DNA of 6,189 bases from an uncultured Verrucomicrobiales bacterium (GTDB lineage Bacteria > Verrucomicrobiota > Verrucomicrobiia > Verrucomicrobiales > Akkermansiaceae): NCBI GenBank assembly GCA_937893015.1, contig CALBJX010000092.1:1-6189 (forward strand). Direction: 5' to 3'. Under the pieces are notes generated by a model. It was not told the DNA's origin. It saw only the letters and a program-made list of their open reading frames with translations, and ran no database searches. Below, piece by piece: positions 1 to 5,746 of the stretch; position 1 is the stretch's first letter, and every line of letters starts with the position of its first letter. Position numbers and translations under genes: made by a program.

Positions 1-13
1 TTTTTGAAATTCC

Positions 14-30
14 GCGCGGCAAAGCCGCGC
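14..30. repeat. GC-rich hairpin with AAA loop
   Basis: A perfect 7-bp inverted repeat, GCGCGGC and GCCGCGC, closes on an AAA loop. It can be lengthened imperfectly by AAATT at 7-11 pairing with AATTT at 34-38. It directly adjoins the GTAC-unit repeat at 29-76, so the two may form one composite element. Similar hairpins lie at 596-610 (TTC loop) and 4424-4438 (AAA loop), always outside genes. There is no T-tract after it, so it is a poor intrinsic terminator; a REP-like dispersed palindrome fits better. Confidence 0.6.
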
Positions 31-76
31 CTCAATTTGACTTCGTACATCGTACTTCGTACATCCCTACAAATCC
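29..76 (+). repeat. Intergenic repeat with three 7-nt GTAC units (left copy)
   Basis: The element reads as a fixed 15-nt block (29-43), three tandem 7-nt units CGTACAT, CGTACTT, CGTACAT (44-64), then CCCTACAAATCC. The same arrangement occurs in inverted orientation at 6135-6189, with four units and one base change in the tail. No open reading frame of its own is credible; an apparent reading through it into fucU from a TTG at position 4 is spurious. It ends about 60 bases upstream of fucU. It contains a TTGACT at 37-42 that resembles a -35 box, but no matching -10 box follows at good spacing. Confidence 0.75.
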
Positions 77-97
77 CCATTTATCTTATCCCTGCTC

Positions 98-126
98 TTG
101 ACTCCTTGCCCGCCTTGTGCCATAGT
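98..126 (+). promoter_or_regulatory. Possible fucU promoter
   Basis: TTGACT at 98-103, a 17-nt spacer, and CATAGT at 121-126 match the sigma70 consensus in five and four of six positions. Transcription would then begin near 132-134, almost at the fucU start codon at 136, leaving the Shine-Dalgarno-like GAAGGAG (127-133) outside or at the very end of the message. That conflict makes this promoter doubtful; fucU could instead be read from a promoter upstream of the window. Confidence 0.3.
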
Positions 127-135
127 GAAGGAGCT

Positions 136-555
136 ATGTTGAAAGGTATCTCTCCCGTCATCTCTCCCTCCCTGCTCAAAATCATGGCCGAAATGGGCCA
201 TGGCGATGAAATTGTCATCTCAGACGCCCACTTCCCCGCTCACACCTTCAACCCCATGGTGGTGCGTGCGGACGGCATCGGCGCAGACGCCATTCTTGCA
301 GGCATGATTCCCCTGTTTGAGCTGGACAGCTACGCCACCCCCGTCATCATGATGGCCGCCGTCCCCGGTGACACGCTCGACCCCGCGGTGGAGGAAAAGT
401 ACCGCGCCGCCCTCAACTACACGGGTGAGATTGAGCGCATGGAGCGCTATGCCTTCTACGAGCGTGCAAAGAAAGCATACGCCGTCGTCATCAGCGGCGA
501 GCTCGCCAAGTACGGCAACATTATCCTCAAGAAGGGTGTCACTCCCGTGGCCTGA
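136..555 (+). CDS. fucU: L-fucose mutarotase (RbsD/FucU family)
   Basis: This 139-residue protein matches the FucU branch of the RbsD/FucU family, cytoplasmic enzymes that interconvert the alpha and beta anomers of L-fucose and so feed fucose isomerase. From recall it aligns with E. coli FucU (140 residues) nearly end to end. It shares the start MLK-ISP-ISP-LLK, the EMGHGDEI motif at 19-26 with the presumed catalytic His22, SDAHFPAH at 29-36, the IPLFELDSYA block at 58-67, and the C-terminal AKYGNI at 124-129. It is a few residues shorter before the RYAFYERA segment at 104-111. The start at 136 gives the family length; an upstream TTG in frame at position 4 lies in repeat DNA. GAAGGAG ends only 2 nt before the ATG, which is closer than usual. 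No other fucose gene is visible, so it may be an orphan or the last gene of an operon outside the window. A terminator follows. Confidence 0.93.
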   Translation: MLKGISPVISPSLLKIMAEMGHGDEIVISDAHFPAHTFNPMVVRADGIGADAILAGMIPLFELDSYATPVIMMAAVPGDTLDPAVEEKYRAALNYTGEIERMERYAFYERAKKAYAVVISGELAKYGNIILKKGVTPVA

Positions 556-595
556 GCCTTCTCAGAAACGGACAAGGTCCGATATGAAGCATTGC

Positions 596-610
596 TGCGG
601 CTTCGCCGCA
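596..610. repeat. Small GC hairpin downstream of fucU
   Basis: TGCGGC and GCCGCA form a perfect 6-bp stem around TTC. Outer TTGC (592-595) and GCAA (613-616) can extend it with a short bulge. It resembles the GCGGC-AAA-GCCGC hairpins at 14-30 and 4424-4438, except that the loop is the complementary TTC, meaning the element is inverted here. It sits just before the terminator at 618-651. Confidence 0.45.
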
Positions 611-617
611 TGGCAAC

Positions 618-652
618 AAAAATGGTCCGGCGTAAACGTCGGACCATTTTTT
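618..652. terminator. Bidirectional intrinsic terminator between fucU and dgt
   Basis: AAAAATGGTCCG (618-629) pairs perfectly with CGGACCATTTTT (640-651). Three further pairs inside, one of them G-T, leave a TAAA loop at 633-636. A run of six T follows on the plus strand (647-652), and the A-run at 618-622 gives a T-run on the minus strand. It lies between the 3' ends of two convergent genes and can stop transcription from both. Confidence 0.9.
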
Positions 653-653
653 C

Positions 654-1922
654 TTACAAATCCACGCCGAACAGGCTTCTGTATGTCTGCATAGCGAAGG
701 AATCCGTCATGCCGGACACGTAGTCGATAACGTGCAGGAAGCGGGATTGTTTCTCCGCGGCAACGGCCTCATTCGCATGCAGAATAGCGCCGATTTTGCG
801 GCCGAGGTTGCCCTTGGGGCTTTCCACCCATTCCAGGAAGAGCTCCGTCAGGCGGCTGATGATGTTGTAGCCCGTAATTTCCACCTTCACCACGCTCTCG
901 TGGCGGTAGATGCGCTTCACGGAAAAATCCTTCACCAGCTCGTAACGTGCGGCCAGAGATGAGGCCTCTGTCAGGCTCTGCAGAAGGCGGCCGTGCATCA
1001 TATCGTCATAGCGTTGGTCGAGGGTTTCCGTCAGTGCGCGGATGCAGCGGCCAACCGCTACAGCGCGAATAAAGCGGATAGCCGCCGTCTCGCCATGGGA
1101 TTCGCGCTCTTCCTCCGCGTGGTCGAGGGTCTTGGAATCCATAGCGGCGAGCAGTGCAAGCTTGGTGCGAGCCTCATCATAGCTGATGATGCGGGACACG
1201 AAAGCATCCTCGATATCCGCAATGAGGTAGCTGATGTCGTCCGCCGCCTCCATGAGAAAGGCAAGCGGGTGGCGAGCCCAAACATCCTTGGCCAGCGGTT
1301 GCAGGCCGCAGCTCTCCGCCACACGCGCAAAAATCTGCTTTTCCCCCTCATTGATGCCGAATTTGTGGTAGAAGGCGTCCTGCTGAGAAGAGCGTGTGCA
1401 GGGATATTTGGTGAACGCACCGAGAGTAGCGACCGTCAAATCCAACCCGCAGTTGCGGATGGGGTCGCAGGTGCGGGTGAGCAGGCGGAAGCCCTGTGCA
1501 TTGCCTTCGAAGGAAAAGCCCGCAAACTCCGTGCCCGCCAACGCGTTCTCGATGGCCTTTTCCCCCGAGTGCCCGAAAGGAGGATTGCCGATATCATGCG
1601 CGAGACAGGCCGTCGCCACGATATCCTTGATCTCCGCCAACGGCCATTCCTCCGCGCGGTTCACGCCCTCATGCTTGCGGATGATGTCCGCCAGAAACAT
1701 AGCGAGCGTACCACCCACGTTCGCCACCTCCAAGCTGTGTGTCAGGCGCGTGCGCACGTAGTCGTTGCGCCCGAGGGGGAACACCTGTGTCTTGTCCTGC
1801 AGACGGCGAAACGCGCCCGAGTAGAGCACGCGCCCGTAGTCCTGATTGAAGCGCGTGCGGTCCTGACGCTCATAGTTATTCCCGCTCAAACGCTCATTGC
1901 ACAACAACTGTTCCCATTGCAT
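654..1922 (-). CDS. dgt: dGTP triphosphohydrolase-like HD-domain protein
   Basis: The 422-residue product belongs to the dGTPase family of HD-domain metal-dependent hydrolases, which cleave dNTPs to the deoxynucleoside and triphosphate and help balance the cytoplasmic dNTP pool. Family landmarks are clear in order. DYGRVLYSGAFRRLQDKTQVFPL lies at 28-50, and RLTHSLEV at 59-66 holds the first metal ligand His62. LAHDIGNPPFGHSGE at 107-121 carries the His109-Asp110 pair with His118 and Glu121. FEGNAQGFRLLTR is at 138-150, and EAADDISYLIADIEDA at 225-240 contains the likely last ligand Asp229. The C-terminal YVSGMTDSFA block is also typical. The length fits the shorter dGTPase group rather than the roughly 500-residue E. 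coli Dgt. An in-frame TAA at 1932-1934 just upstream makes this ATG the only reasonable start; no good Shine-Dalgarno precedes it. True substrate preference cannot be read from sequence. Confidence 0.93.
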   Translation of the reverse strand: MQWEQLLCNERLSGNNYERQDRTRFNQDYGRVLYSGAFRRLQDKTQVFPLGRNDYVRTRLTHSLEVANVGGTLAMFLADIIRKHEGVNRAEEWPLAEIKDIVATACLAHDIGNPPFGHSGEKAIENALAGTEFAGFSFEGNAQGFRLLTRTCDPIRNCGLDLTVATLGAFTKYPCTRSSQQDAFYHKFGINEGEKQIFARVAESCGLQPLAKDVWARHPLAFLMEAADDISYLIADIEDAFVSRIISYDEARTKLALLAAMDSKTLDHAEEERESHGETAAIRFIRAVAVGRCIRALTETLDQRYDDMMHGRLLQSLTEASSLAARYELVKDFSVKRIYRHESVVKVEITGYNIISRLTELFLEWVESPKGNLGRKIGAILHANEAVAAEKQSRFLHVIDYVSGMTDSFAMQTYRSLFGVDL

Positions 1923-1994
1923 GCGCCCATGTTATCACATTCCGCCCCCGCGAGCAAAGGGATTTTTTTTTCGGAGAACGGACGGACATTTTAT

Positions 1995-2015
1995 TTCCTA
2001 TAAAAAAAGTAGGAA
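1995..2015. promoter_or_regulatory. Putative operator, upstream copy of the paired dyad
   Basis: TTCCTA, nine bases (TAAAAAAAG), then TAGGAA form a perfect inverted repeat; the arms extend to seven bases as TTTCCTA and TAGGAAA (1994-2016). The same dyad with the same spacing recurs at 2068-2088. This copy is centred at 2005, about 62 bp upstream of the predicted metY transcription start. It lies outside the predicted transcript, so a DNA-binding site is more likely than an RNA hairpin. It also lies 73 bp upstream of dgt on the other strand and could affect that gene. The regulator is unknown. Confidence 0.6.
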
Positions 2016-2031
2016 AAGACACATTTTCCTG

Positions 2032-2060
2032 TTGACAGGGTGTTAACATCGGAGTAAAAC
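2032..2060 (+). promoter_or_regulatory. sigma70-type promoter of metY-cysK
   Basis: A perfect -35 box TTGACA (2032-2037) is followed by a 17-nt spacer and TAAAAC (2055-2060), which matches four of six positions of the -10 consensus. The start is predicted near 2067, giving a leader of about 50 nt. The promoter is bracketed by two identical dyads at 1995-2015 and 2068-2088, the second covering the predicted start site. Confidence 0.72.
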
Positions 2061-2067
2061 AGCCTTG

Positions 2068-2088
2068 TTCCTACCATTTTACTAGGAA
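2068..2088. promoter_or_regulatory. Putative operator, downstream copy of the paired dyad
   Basis: TTCCTA, nine bases (CCATTTTAC), then TAGGAA repeat the arms and spacing of the dyad at 1995-2015 exactly, while the inner nine bases differ. It is centred at 2078, at about +11 relative to the predicted start, a position where a bound protein would block RNA polymerase. It is 73 bp centre to centre from the upstream copy, close to seven helical turns, so both sites would face the same side of the DNA. In RNA it could form a weak 6-bp stem, a less likely reading. Confidence 0.62.
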
Positions 2089-2117
2089 ATAAACTTCACC
2101 AAGAAAACAACACGACC

Positions 2118-3407
2118 ATGAGCAAGACCTATCATTTCGAAACCCTGCAGGTTCATGTGGGACAGGAGCAAGCGGACAGCGCCACCGATTCCCGCGCCGT
2201 GCCGATTTACGCCACCACCTCCTACGTCTTCCCCGATTCCGCCACGGCGGCGGGCCGCTTTGCGCTGAGCACTCCCGGCAACATCTACACCCGCCTCATG
2301 AACCCCACGAGCACGGTCTTTGAGCAGCGCATCGCCGCGTTGGAAGGCGGTGTCGCCGCACTTGCGGTCGCCACGGGTTCCGCCGCCATCGACTACGCCG
2401 TGCGCAATATCGCGGGGAACGGCGACCACGTTGTCTCCGCCGCCACCGTGTACGGCGGCACCTACAACCTCTTCGCCAACACCCTGCCCGAGAGCGGCAT
2501 CACCACGACATTTGTGGACGCCCGCGACCCGCAGAACTTCGAGAATGCCATTCAGCCGAACACCAAGCTGCTCTACTGCGAATCCCTCGGCAACCCCAAC
2601 AGCGACATCGCCGACATCGAAGCCATCGCCGCCATCGCCCACAAGCACGGCATTCCGCTGATTGTGGACAGCACGTTCGCCACGCCCTTCCTCTTCCGCC
2701 CGCTGGAGCACGGCGCGGACGTGGTGGTGCACAGTGCCACGAAGTTTATCGGCGGCCACGGCACGGTGATGGGCGGTGTGATTGTGGACGGCGGTCAGTT
2801 TGACTGGACACAGAACGACAAGTTCCCCGGCATCAGCAAGCCGAACCCCAGCTACCACGGCCTCGTGTTCGCGGATGCCTGCGGTGCGGCGGCCTATGTC
2901 ACCAAGATTCGCGCCACCCTCCTGCGCGACCAGGGTGCCACCATCAGCCCCTTCAACTCCTTCCTGCTGCTGCAGGGGCTGGAGACGCTCTCCCTCCGCG
3001 TGGAACGCCACGTCGCCAACGCGCTCAAGGTCGTCGACTTCCTCGCGGCGCACCCGCAGGTGACAAAGGTCAACCACCCCTCCCTGCCCACGCACCCCGA
3101 CCACGCGCTGTATGAAAAATACTATTCGACCCACGGCGGCGGCTCCATCTTCACCTTCGAGCTGGCAGGTACACCCGAGCAGGCGCAGAAGTTCACGGAG
3201 TCTCTGGAGCTCTTCTCCCTGCTGGCCAACGTGGCGGACGTGAAATCGCTCGTCATCCATCCCGCGTCGACGACGCACTCTCAGCTCAGCACCGAGGAGC
3301 TGGAAGCCTGCGGCATCACGCCCCGCACCATCCGTCTCTCCATCGGCATCGAGAACATCGACGACCTGCTCGCCGACCTCGCGCACGCTTTCGAGCTTGT
3401 CAAGTAA
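2118..3407 (+). CDS. metY: O-acetylhomoserine sulfhydrylase (O-acetylhomoserine aminocarboxypropyltransferase)
   Basis: This 429-residue protein is a PLP-dependent enzyme of the Cys/Met metabolism family that joins O-acetyl-L-homoserine and sulfide into L-homocysteine, the direct-sulfhydrylation route to methionine. The Schiff-base lysine is Lys209 in HSATKFIGGHGT (205-216), and Asp184 in VDSTFATP should contact the pyridine nitrogen. Tyr57 and Arg59 in the NIYTRLMNPT segment are the usual phosphate contacts from the partner subunit. ATVYGGTYNLF (109-119) includes Tyr112, which stacks on PLP. The DKFPGISKPNPSYHG and LLRDQGATISPFNSFLLLQGLETL segments and full length separate MetY from the shorter cystathionine lyases and synthases. 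The start is the first ATG after a predicted promoter; the A-rich leader has no clear Shine-Dalgarno. cysK follows 24 nt after the stop, so the two are probably one operon. Confidence 0.93.
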   Translation: MSKTYHFETLQVHVGQEQADSATDSRAVPIYATTSYVFPDSATAAGRFALSTPGNIYTRLMNPTSTVFEQRIAALEGGVAALAVATGSAAIDYAVRNIAGNGDHVVSAATVYGGTYNLFANTLPESGITTTFVDARDPQNFENAIQPNTKLLYCESLGNPNSDIADIEAIAAIAHKHGIPLIVDSTFATPFLFRPLEHGADVVVHSATKFIGGHGTVMGGVIVDGGQFDWTQNDKFPGISKPNPSYHGLVFADACGAAAYVTKIRATLLRDQGATISPFNSFLLLQGLETLSLRVERHVANALKVVDFLAAHPQVTKVNHPSLPTHPDHALYEKYYSTHGGGSIFTFELAGTPEQAQKFTESLELFSLLANVADVKSLVIHPASTTHSQLSTEELEACGITPRTIRLSIGIENIDDLLADLAHAFELVK

Positions 3408-3431
3408 GGTCAAACGCGCTACAGTACGACC

Positions 3432-4358
3432 ATGAAGATTCACCGCAGCATCACGGAACTGGTGGGCCACACCCCGCTGGTTGAGCCCATCAACTATAAC
3501 AAGGCACACGGCCTGCAGGCGCGTCTGCTTGTGAAGCTCGAATACTTCAACCCCGCGGGCTCCGTGAAGGACCGCATCGCCAAAGCCATCATCGCCGAGG
3601 CGGAGGCGAGCGGACGCCTCGCGGCGGGCGGCACCATTATTGAGCCCACCAGCGGCAACACGGGCATCGGCCTTGCGGCTATCGCCGCATCGTTGGGCTA
3701 CCGCGCCATCCTCACCATGCCCGACACCATGAGCGTGGAACGCCGCAACATGCTGAAAGCCTACGGCGCAGAAATCGTGCTCACCCCCGGCGCACAGGGC
3801 ATGAAGGGCGCTATCGCCAAGGCGGAAGAACTGCATGCCGCCACCCCCGGCAGCATCATCGCGGGGCAGTTCACCAACCCCGTCAACCCCGCCACGCACT
3901 ATGCCTCCACAGGGCCCGAAATCTGGGAAGACACGGAGGGTGCGGTGGACATCTTCGTGGCGGGAGTCGGCACGGGCGGCACGCTCTCAGGCACGGGCCG
4001 CTACCTCAAGGAACAGAACCCCTCTGTGAAGGTTATCGCCGTGGAGCCCGCCACCTCCCCCGTCCTCTCGGGCGGTGCGGCGGGGGCACACAAGATTCAG
4101 GGCATCGGCGCGGGCTTTGTCCCCGCCACGCTCAACACGGCTATCTACGATGAAATCATCACCATGGACAACGACGCGCCCTTTGCCGCCGCCAAGGAGC
4201 TGGGGCACACGGACGGCATCCTCGTCGGCATCTCCTCGGGTGCCGCGCTGCACGCCGCCACCCTCGTGGCCCAACGCCCCGAAAACGTCGGCAAAACCAT
4301 CGTGGTGCTCTTGCCCGACTCTGCGGACCGATACTTCTCCACCCCGCTGTTCGGCTAA
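3432..4358 (+). CDS. cysK: Cysteine synthase A (O-acetylserine sulfhydrylase)
   Basis: The 308-residue product is a fold-type II PLP enzyme that makes L-cysteine from O-acetyl-L-serine and sulfide in the cytoplasm. PLP binds Lys46 in NPAGSVKDR (40-48). PTSGNTG (72-78) is the substrate-binding loop, GVGTGGTLSGTG (178-189) is the phosphate-binding glycine loop, and GISSGAA (266-272) carries the serine that contacts the pyridine nitrogen. The C-terminal LPDSADRYFSTPLF is the CysK version of the family signature (usually SGERYLSTPLF). Length is typical, with no extra domain as in cystathionine beta-synthase; CysM is less likely because the MLKAYGAE and GQFTNPVNPATHY segments are CysK-like. It is the second gene after metY with a 24-nt gap and no promoter or terminator between. 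A hairpin terminator follows its stop. Confidence 0.94.
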   Translation: MKIHRSITELVGHTPLVEPINYNKAHGLQARLLVKLEYFNPAGSVKDRIAKAIIAEAEASGRLAAGGTIIEPTSGNTGIGLAAIAASLGYRAILTMPDTMSVERRNMLKAYGAEIVLTPGAQGMKGAIAKAEELHAATPGSIIAGQFTNPVNPATHYASTGPEIWEDTEGAVDIFVAGVGTGGTLSGTGRYLKEQNPSVKVIAVEPATSPVLSGGAAGAHKIQGIGAGFVPATLNTAIYDEIITMDNDAPFAAAKELGHTDGILVGISSGAALHAATLVAQRPENVGKTIVVLLPDSADRYFSTPLFG

Positions 4359-4384
4359 AGCCTTATTCAAGCGATACCCCCCAA

Positions 4385-4415
4385 AAAAAGGTCTGACGAA
4401 ACGTCAGACCTTTTT
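4385..4415. terminator. Bidirectional intrinsic terminator after cysK
   Basis: AAAAAGGTCTGACG (4385-4398) pairs perfectly with CGTCAGACCTTTTT (4402-4415) over 14 bp around an AAA loop. The T-run at 4411-4415 serves cysK, and the A-run at 4383-4389 gives a run of seven T on the minus strand for the gene at 4465-5643, which ends facing it. Confidence 0.92.
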
Positions 4416-4423
4416 CTTTACTC

Positions 4424-4438
4424 CGCGGCAAAGCCGCG
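4424..4438. repeat. GC hairpin with AAA loop between convergent genes
   Basis: CGCGGC, AAA, GCCGCG form a perfect 6-bp stem, sharing a 16-nt core with the hairpin at 14-30 (its last 16 bases plus the preceding C). It lies nine bases past the terminator and is not followed by a T-run. A second small palindrome, TACAA-T-TTGTA, lies at 4446-4456. Together they fill the gap to the stop codon of the minus-strand gene. Confidence 0.5.
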
Positions 4439-4464
4439 CACATTCTACAATTTGTAATTTTTTA

Positions 4465-5643
4465 TTATTTAAAGCTCATTCCCTTCACGCCCTTGGCTTT
4501 CCATGCGCGGATGAAATCTTTTTCCAGCTGCTTGGTGTTGCGGTGGGTATCGATGAGCTCACGGACAGCTTCTTCGTTCGGCTTGCCGTCGGCGACATCG
4601 CGCATGTAGGTGCGCAAAGCCTCGATGCCTTTCTTGCCGTCCAGATGCACGAAGTAGGCGACAACCATGCAGCTGAGCAGATAGGTGTTGCGGGAATTGC
4701 TGCCCTGCTGCATGAAGCCGTACATGGTCTCCTGATCCATGGTGAGGAATTCCTCCAGGGAGAAGGGGAAGTCCAGGGCGCCTGTGCCCGCATATTTCTT
4801 GGCTTCGTGGAGGATGAGGGAGAAGCCGCGGTCGAAGTCCAGTTCCGTGCCGATGTAGGGCACATAACCCACATATTCCGCCCAGCCTTCGTTCATGGTA
4901 ATGGGGAGATTGTTGAGCACGAAGTTCTGGTGCGTGATTTCGTGCACGAGCGTGTGGGTGTTGATATCCTTCCCCTTGGCCGCCAAACGCCCCTGCTCAT
5001 CCAGCCCCAGCGAGGTGAAAGGCACAAGCACACGCTCCTGTGCAATCATGTCCTCTGTCTTGGGGCCGCCGTTCTGCGGGATACCATTGACAACGGCGAT
5101 GCGCATGGCATGCTGGAACACGCCCGAGGAGCCGGAGGGGCCGCCCGCCGCGCGGTAGGCACCATCGTTGCGGACCAGCTCCACAGGGTATTTTTTCTCC
5201 GCACGCGGCACCTCCGTGCGCGGCACGGGCAACACCTTGCCGATGGCCGTGTTGGCGGCGTTGGTGCATTCGAAAATCTGGGCAATCATCTTCTGCCCGT
5301 CGGGGGAAAGCTCGCAGGGGGTGCGGAAGCTGTAGTTGTCGGACTCGTACAACTTGCCCTTCTCCCCGGGCGGCAAGGGGACCTCGCGCAGCGTCATATC
5401 CGCGGGTGCAGGGATGCGGGAGGGCCAATCGCCGGGGGATTTTACGCGCACATTCTTGATTCCCTGATCGCGCAGCTCCTTTTTCTTGCCTGCTGCGGCC
5501 TTCTTAGCGTCGCGCACGATTTCCTTCGCAGGCTTCGCCGTCTTGGCCGCATAGGCAAAGTGTTGCACGACCGCAGAGGCATCTGCCGCGGCCACGCCCG
5601 CAAGGGAGAACAGAAGGAAGAGGGGAAGGACAAGTTGTCTCAT
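4465..5643 (-). CDS. Secreted HExxH zinc metallopeptidase-like protein
   Basis: The 392-residue protein starts with a clear signal peptide: MRQ, a hydrophobic stretch at 4-19, and a probable signal peptidase I site near Ala20-Asp21 or Ala22-Ser23. There is no lipobox cysteine, so it is likely periplasmic or exported. A Lys/Ala-rich segment follows at about 33-60. The catalytic-type motif is THTLVHEITHQNF (229-241), in which His234 and His238 would bind zinc and Glu235 would act as base. NEGWAEYVGY at 251-260 supplies a third ligand, Glu252 or Glu256, as in gluzincins. The C-terminal part, with YFVHLDGKKGIEALRTYM, recalls the DUF1570/peptidase-MA-like group, but I cannot name the family with confidence. 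Substrate is unknown. The ATG at 5643 puts the signal peptide exactly at the N-terminus; it has only a poor AGGA 1 nt upstream, while a strong Shine-Dalgarno lies farther up. Confidence 0.8.
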   Translation of the reverse strand: MRQLVLPLFLLFSLAGVAAADASAVVQHFAYAAKTAKPAKEIVRDAKKAAAGKKKELRDQGIKNVRVKSPGDWPSRIPAPADMTLREVPLPPGEKGKLYESDNYSFRTPCELSPDGQKMIAQIFECTNAANTAIGKVLPVPRTEVPRAEKKYPVELVRNDGAYRAAGGPSGSSGVFQHAMRIAVVNGIPQNGGPKTEDMIAQERVLVPFTSLGLDEQGRLAAKGKDINTHTLVHEITHQNFVLNNLPITMNEGWAEYVGYVPYIGTELDFDRGFSLILHEAKKYAGTGALDFPFSLEEFLTMDQETMYGFMQQGSNSRNTYLLSCMVVAYFVHLDGKKGIEALRTYMRDVADGKPNEEAVRELIDTHRNTKQLEKDFIRAWKAKGVKGMSFK

Positions 5644-5666
5644 ATCCTGATTCTGCCATGCGCTCC

Positions 5667-5673
5667 CCTCCTT
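5667..5673 (-). promoter_or_regulatory. Strong Shine-Dalgarno spaced for an out-of-frame ATG
   Basis: On the minus strand AAGGAGG lies 7 nt before an ATG at 5659-5657, ideal spacing, but that ATG is out of frame with the peptidase gene, whose ATG at 5643 lies 23 nt from the motif. The out-of-frame reading runs 51 codons to a TAA at 5504-5506. The motif may serve a short upstream frame, act at unusual distance on the real start, or be chance. Confidence 0.4.
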
Positions 5674-5718
5674 TTCAAGCGAAAAAGCGTTTTTGCCTCT
5701 CTTTGTTGAAAATACGTC

Positions 5719-5746
5719 TTGACTTTATCGCTAATGCGTGTAGAAT
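5719..5746 (+). promoter_or_regulatory. sigma70-type promoter of the L31 gene
   Basis: TTGACT (5719-5724), a 16-nt spacer and TAGAAT (5741-5746) match five of six positions at each box. The predicted start near 5753 leaves a leader of about 35 nt holding a small hairpin, CTGCG (5757-5761) with CGCAG (5769-5773). An in-frame ATG at 5734 lies within this promoter and so cannot be the start of L31. No opposing promoter for the minus-strand peptidase gene is clear in the 5674-5760 stretch. Confidence 0.75.

Noticed and set aside
44..64. Short CRISPR-like array from the repeated CGTACAT/CGTACTT units
   Set aside because: The units are 7 nt long with no spacers between them, so this is a short tandem repeat.
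4..135. N-terminal extension of FucU from a TTG at position 4
   Set aside because: The extra 44 residues are translated repeat DNA and the start at 136 matches the full family length.
993..2003. A 336-codon plus-strand frame opposite dgt
   Set aside because: dgt on the other strand has all family motifs; this frame has none and runs on into the metY control region.
2082..3899. A 605-codon open frame antisense to metY and cysK
   Set aside because: It is opposite two clearly conserved enzymes, has low-complexity Gly/Val/Arg-rich content, and arises from GC-biased third positions of the real genes.
4075..5709. A 544-codon plus-strand frame across the cysK end and the peptidase gene
   Set aside because: It runs through a terminator hairpin and antisense to a gene with a signal peptide and HExxH motif; its product matches no family I know.
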